A stretch of DNA of 64,000 bases, taken from Alphaproteobacteria bacterium (GTDB lineage Bacteria > Pseudomonadota > Alphaproteobacteria > Micropepsales > Micropepsaceae). Where the stretch lies: positions 248,001 to 312,000 of the forward strand of contig JANXXU010000008.1 in the NCBI GenBank assembly GCA_025350465.1. The letters run 5' to 3'. A program made the position numbers and the translations under genes. Within the stretch, counting starts at the first letter, position 1. The number at the start of each line of letters is the position of its first letter. The notes beneath the pieces were generated by a model. The model had not been told where the DNA came from. It saw only the letters and a program-made list of their open reading frames with translations, and searched no databases. Shown here in pieces: positions 61,988-64,000 of the stretch.

Positions 61988-62782
61988 ATGACCGCCAGCC
62001 ATTGGAACGATTTCCACCGCCGCTGGGCGCGCATCAAGGCGCCGCTGCGGCCGAACGCGGAAATCGTTGCGGTGTTCGAAGCAGCACTCGCCGGCCACGC
62101 GTCGCGCGTTCTTCTGCTTGGCGTGACGCAAGAGCTTGCCGATCTCGGACGCGAGCTTGTCGCCGTCGATCGCAGCGCCGGCATGATCGAGCATGTATGG
62201 CCCGGCGATCTGCCGCGCCGCCACGCTTTTCTCGGCGATTGGCTCGATCTGAAATTTCCCAAGGGCCATTTCAGCGCCGTTATCGGCGACGGCAGTTTGA
62301 GCACGCTGCTCTATCCGGCCGGCCATCGCGCGTTTTACGCGCAGCTCGAGCATTTGCTCGAGCCCGGCGGGCGCTTCATCGTGCGCACATTTGCCGCGCC
62401 GGAGGAAGGCGACACGGTCGATGCCGTCGCCGATCGCGCCTTGGCCGGTCGCATCGCCAACTTCCACGCCTTCAAATGGCACCTCGCCATGGCGATCGTC
62501 GGCGGTAGCGGCGACGCGAACGTCGCGGTCGCCGGCATTCGCGACGTCTTCAACCGCGTCTTTCCCGATCGCAAAGCGCTGGCCCTGGCAACCGGCTGGG
62601 CTATGGAAGACATCGACACGATCGATGTCTATGCCGGTTCGCCCGACCTCTACAGCTTCGCGACGCTGACGCAGCTTCGAGCCGTCGTGCCCAAATCGTT
62701 CAGCCGCGTCGATGTCGTGCCGGCGGGCACATATCCGCTCGCCGAGCGGTGCCCCTTCATGATCGTGGAGCGCGGCGCGTGA
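61988..62782 (+). CDS. Class I SAM-dependent methyltransferase
   Basis: 264 aa. The Rossmann core starts SRVLLLGVTQELADLG (motif I, Gly-poor) and continues ELVAVDRSAGMI (motif II acidic end), FSAVIGDGSLSTLLYP and HLLEPGGRFIVRTF (motif post-I and III). The C-terminal part is helical with a long insert. Substrate unknown. Its stop overlaps the GTG of the next gene (GTGA), so it is coupled to a PaaK-like ligase. Confidence 0.8.
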   Translation: MTASHWNDFHRRWARIKAPLRPNAEIVAVFEAALAGHASRVLLLGVTQELADLGRELVAVDRSAGMIEHVWPGDLPRRHAFLGDWLDLKFPKGHFSAVIGDGSLSTLLYPAGHRAFYAQLEHLLEPGGRFIVRTFAAPEEGDTVDAVADRALAGRIANFHAFKWHLAMAIVGGSGDANVAVAGIRDVFNRVFPDRKALALATGWAMEDIDTIDVYAGSPDLYSFATLTQLRAVVPKSFSRVDVVPAGTYPLAERCPFMIVERGA

Positions 62783-64000
62783 CGGCACGCTCGCCGTGGA
62801 TCGAGGCGCGCTCGAACATCGCCGGCATCGAATTCCCGGCGATCATCGGCGGCCCGACGGCGGCATTGGCGGCGCTGGTGCGTCAGCTCGACGACACGCA
62901 GTGGCTTTCCGCCGAGGAGATCGAGCGCGGCCAGTTCGCGCAGCTGCGTCACCTCGCGCGCCATGCGGGCCAATTCTCCACGCATTTTCGCAAGCGCCTG
63001 GCGCAAGCGAAACTGCGGCCCGACGAGCTGACCTCGACGGCGGTTCTGCGCAAGCTTCCCGTCTTGCGCCGGCGCGATCTGCAATCGGCCGAGGGCGTCA
63101 TCTGTAGCGAAGTCCCGGCAAGCCACCAGCCCGTCGGCGAAAGCAAAACCTCCGGCTCGACGGGCGAGCCGATCGCCGCCAAGCGCACCGCCATCAATCA
63201 GCTGATCTGGATGGCGATGACCATGCGCGAGCATTTATGGCATCGCACCGCCTTCGACGGACGCCTGGCGGCGATCCGTGCCAATATTTCGCAAGTGGAA
63301 CGGGCCAAGGATTGGGGCGCGCCCGCGAGCGTGCTCTTTCGCACCGGCCCGTCGCTGCGCCTGCCGATCACGCTCGGCGTCGAGGAACTGACCGCGCACT
63401 TGGTCGAATTCAAGCCGGCGAGTTTGATCGTTTACCCCAACACGCTCGACGCCATCGCGCGTCACTGTGCGCAAGCGTCGATCGTGCTCGAAGGCTTGCG
63501 CACCATCCGGACCATCGGCGAAACGCTGAGCGCCGAAACGCGCGAGCGTGCGCAGCAAACGTTCGAGGCGCGCGTCGTCGACAATTATTCGTCTCAGGAG
63601 CTTGGCAACATCGCGCTCCAATGCCCGCACTCCGGCCTCTACCACGTCATGGCCGAAAGCCTGATCGTCGAGGTGATCGACGACGCCGGCGTGCCGTGCG
63701 AGGTGGGACAAGTGGGTCGCGTCGTCGCCACCGACCTGCACAATTTCGCGACGCCCTTGATCCGCTACGACATCGGCGACTATGCCGAAGTGGCGGCGCC
63801 TTGCCCCTGCGGGCGGGGCCTGCCGACGCTCAAGCGCATCGTCGGGCGCGAGCGCAATCTGATCGTGATGCCCGACGGCACGCGCCATTGGCCGCTCGTC
63901 GGCTTCCATGGCTTCCGCGACGTCGCCCCGGTTGTTCAGTATCAAATGATCCAGCACGCGCGCGACGACATCGAAGTACGCCTTGTCGTCGAAAGACCGC
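62779..64000 (+). CDS. PaaK/CapK-like AMP-binding ligase (partial, runs off edge)
   Basis: At least 407 codons from GTG at 62779, no stop in the window. SKTSGSTGEP is the ATP/AMP-binding P-loop of acyl-adenylate enzymes; VYPNTLDAIA, IRTIGETLSAETRER, NYSSQELGNIALQCP, TPLIRYDIGDYAEV and CPCGRGLPTLKRIVGRERNLIV follow the order seen in phenylacetate-CoA ligase and CapK/F390-synthetase relatives. The last 17 residues in view lie in the C-terminal domain. Overlap with the methyltransferase stop suggests both act on one product, perhaps an activated and methylated acid. Confidence 0.87.
   Translation, partial: MTARSPWIEARSNIAGIEFPAIIGGPTAALAALVRQLDDTQWLSAEEIERGQFAQLRHLARHAGQFSTHFRKRLAQAKLRPDELTSTAVLRKLPVLRRRDLQSAEGVICSEVPASHQPVGESKTSGSTGEPIAAKRTAINQLIWMAMTMREHLWHRTAFDGRLAAIRANISQVERAKDWGAPASVLFRTGPSLRLPITLGVEELTAHLVEFKPASLIVYPNTLDAIARHCAQASIVLEGLRTIRTIGETLSAETRERAQQTFEARVVDNYSSQELGNIALQCPHSGLYHVMAESLIVEVIDDAGVPCEVGQVGRVVATDLHNFATPLIRYDIGDYAEVAAPCPCGRGLPTLKRIVGRERNLIVMPDGTRHWPLVGFHGFRDVAPVVQYQMIQHARDDIEVRLVVERP

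Overview
The window is GC-rich, densely coded chromosomal DNA of an alphaproteobacterium. The gene content fits Hyphomicrobiales best: a 3-hydroxybutyrate dehydrogenase / acetoacetate decarboxylase / patatin set, a LuxR-LuxI pair, many FAD oxidoreductases and two-component kinases, and Rhizobiales-type small secreted proteins. That placement is inference from gene content. I see no rRNA, tRNA, CRISPR array, transposase or phage gene. It reads as a mix of housekeeping and accessory metabolism.

Layout. 1-5.7 kb: a secreted stand-alone domain resembling the tail of polymorphic toxins, a TetR regulator, two CrtI-like FAD oxidoreductases and two small paralogous membrane proteins in a tightly coupled cassette. 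5.9-9.8 kb (minus): S41 protease-like protein, AraC regulator, exported metallo-beta-lactamase-fold hydrolase. 10.5-14.5 kb: 2OG-Fe(II) oxygenase, ankyrin protein, small membrane protein, large TPR protein; two decayed copies of the ankyrin gene 3' end lie at about 0.55 and 10.2 kb. 14.7-20.6 kb (minus): bdhA-adc-patatin operon for ketone-body/PHB metabolism, Uup-type ABC-F ATPase, CPBP membrane protease, small membrane protein. 20.8-27 kb: small membrane and secreted proteins, an RND efflux adaptor/pump pair and a lipoprotein. 27-32.5 kb: a secreted protein built of five Cys/His/Asp repeats, MAPEG protein, PAS histidine kinase, two c-type cytochromes. 32.9-41 kb: acyltransferase, membrane protein plus winged-helix regulator, cold-shock protein, GNAT, DinB, SRPBCC protein (with a decayed SRPBCC tail facing it), alpha/beta hydrolase and several small secreted proteins. 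41-48.5 kb: a TpsB-type outer-membrane transporter divergent from a FecR-domain protein and a CHASE2 histidine kinase, then a proteasome-like Ntn-hydrolase homologue with a His-rich companion. 48.5-56.4 kb: TPR lipoprotein, NYN-LOTUS protein, LOG-family protein, RssA-like patatin, cupin, SDR, DUF2167 protein. 56.6-58.3 kb: quorum-sensing locus (LuxR, LuxI, small AT-hook-like protein). 58.3-64 kb: crotonase, small proteins, PhyH-type oxygenase, membrane protein, methyltransferase overlapping a PaaK-like ligase that runs off the right edge.

Most interesting points: the proteasome-like protein whose second codon is Thr with Asp at mature position 17; the TpsB/FecR/CHASE2 locus with no visible TpsA exoprotein; the LuxI leader hairpin that buries its ribosome binding site; the TetR/double-oxidoreductase/double-membrane-protein cassette; the Cys/His repeat protein; and a set of relic gene tails. 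Starts were reassigned wherever a ribosome binding site, hairpin or signal peptide argued against the longest open frame.
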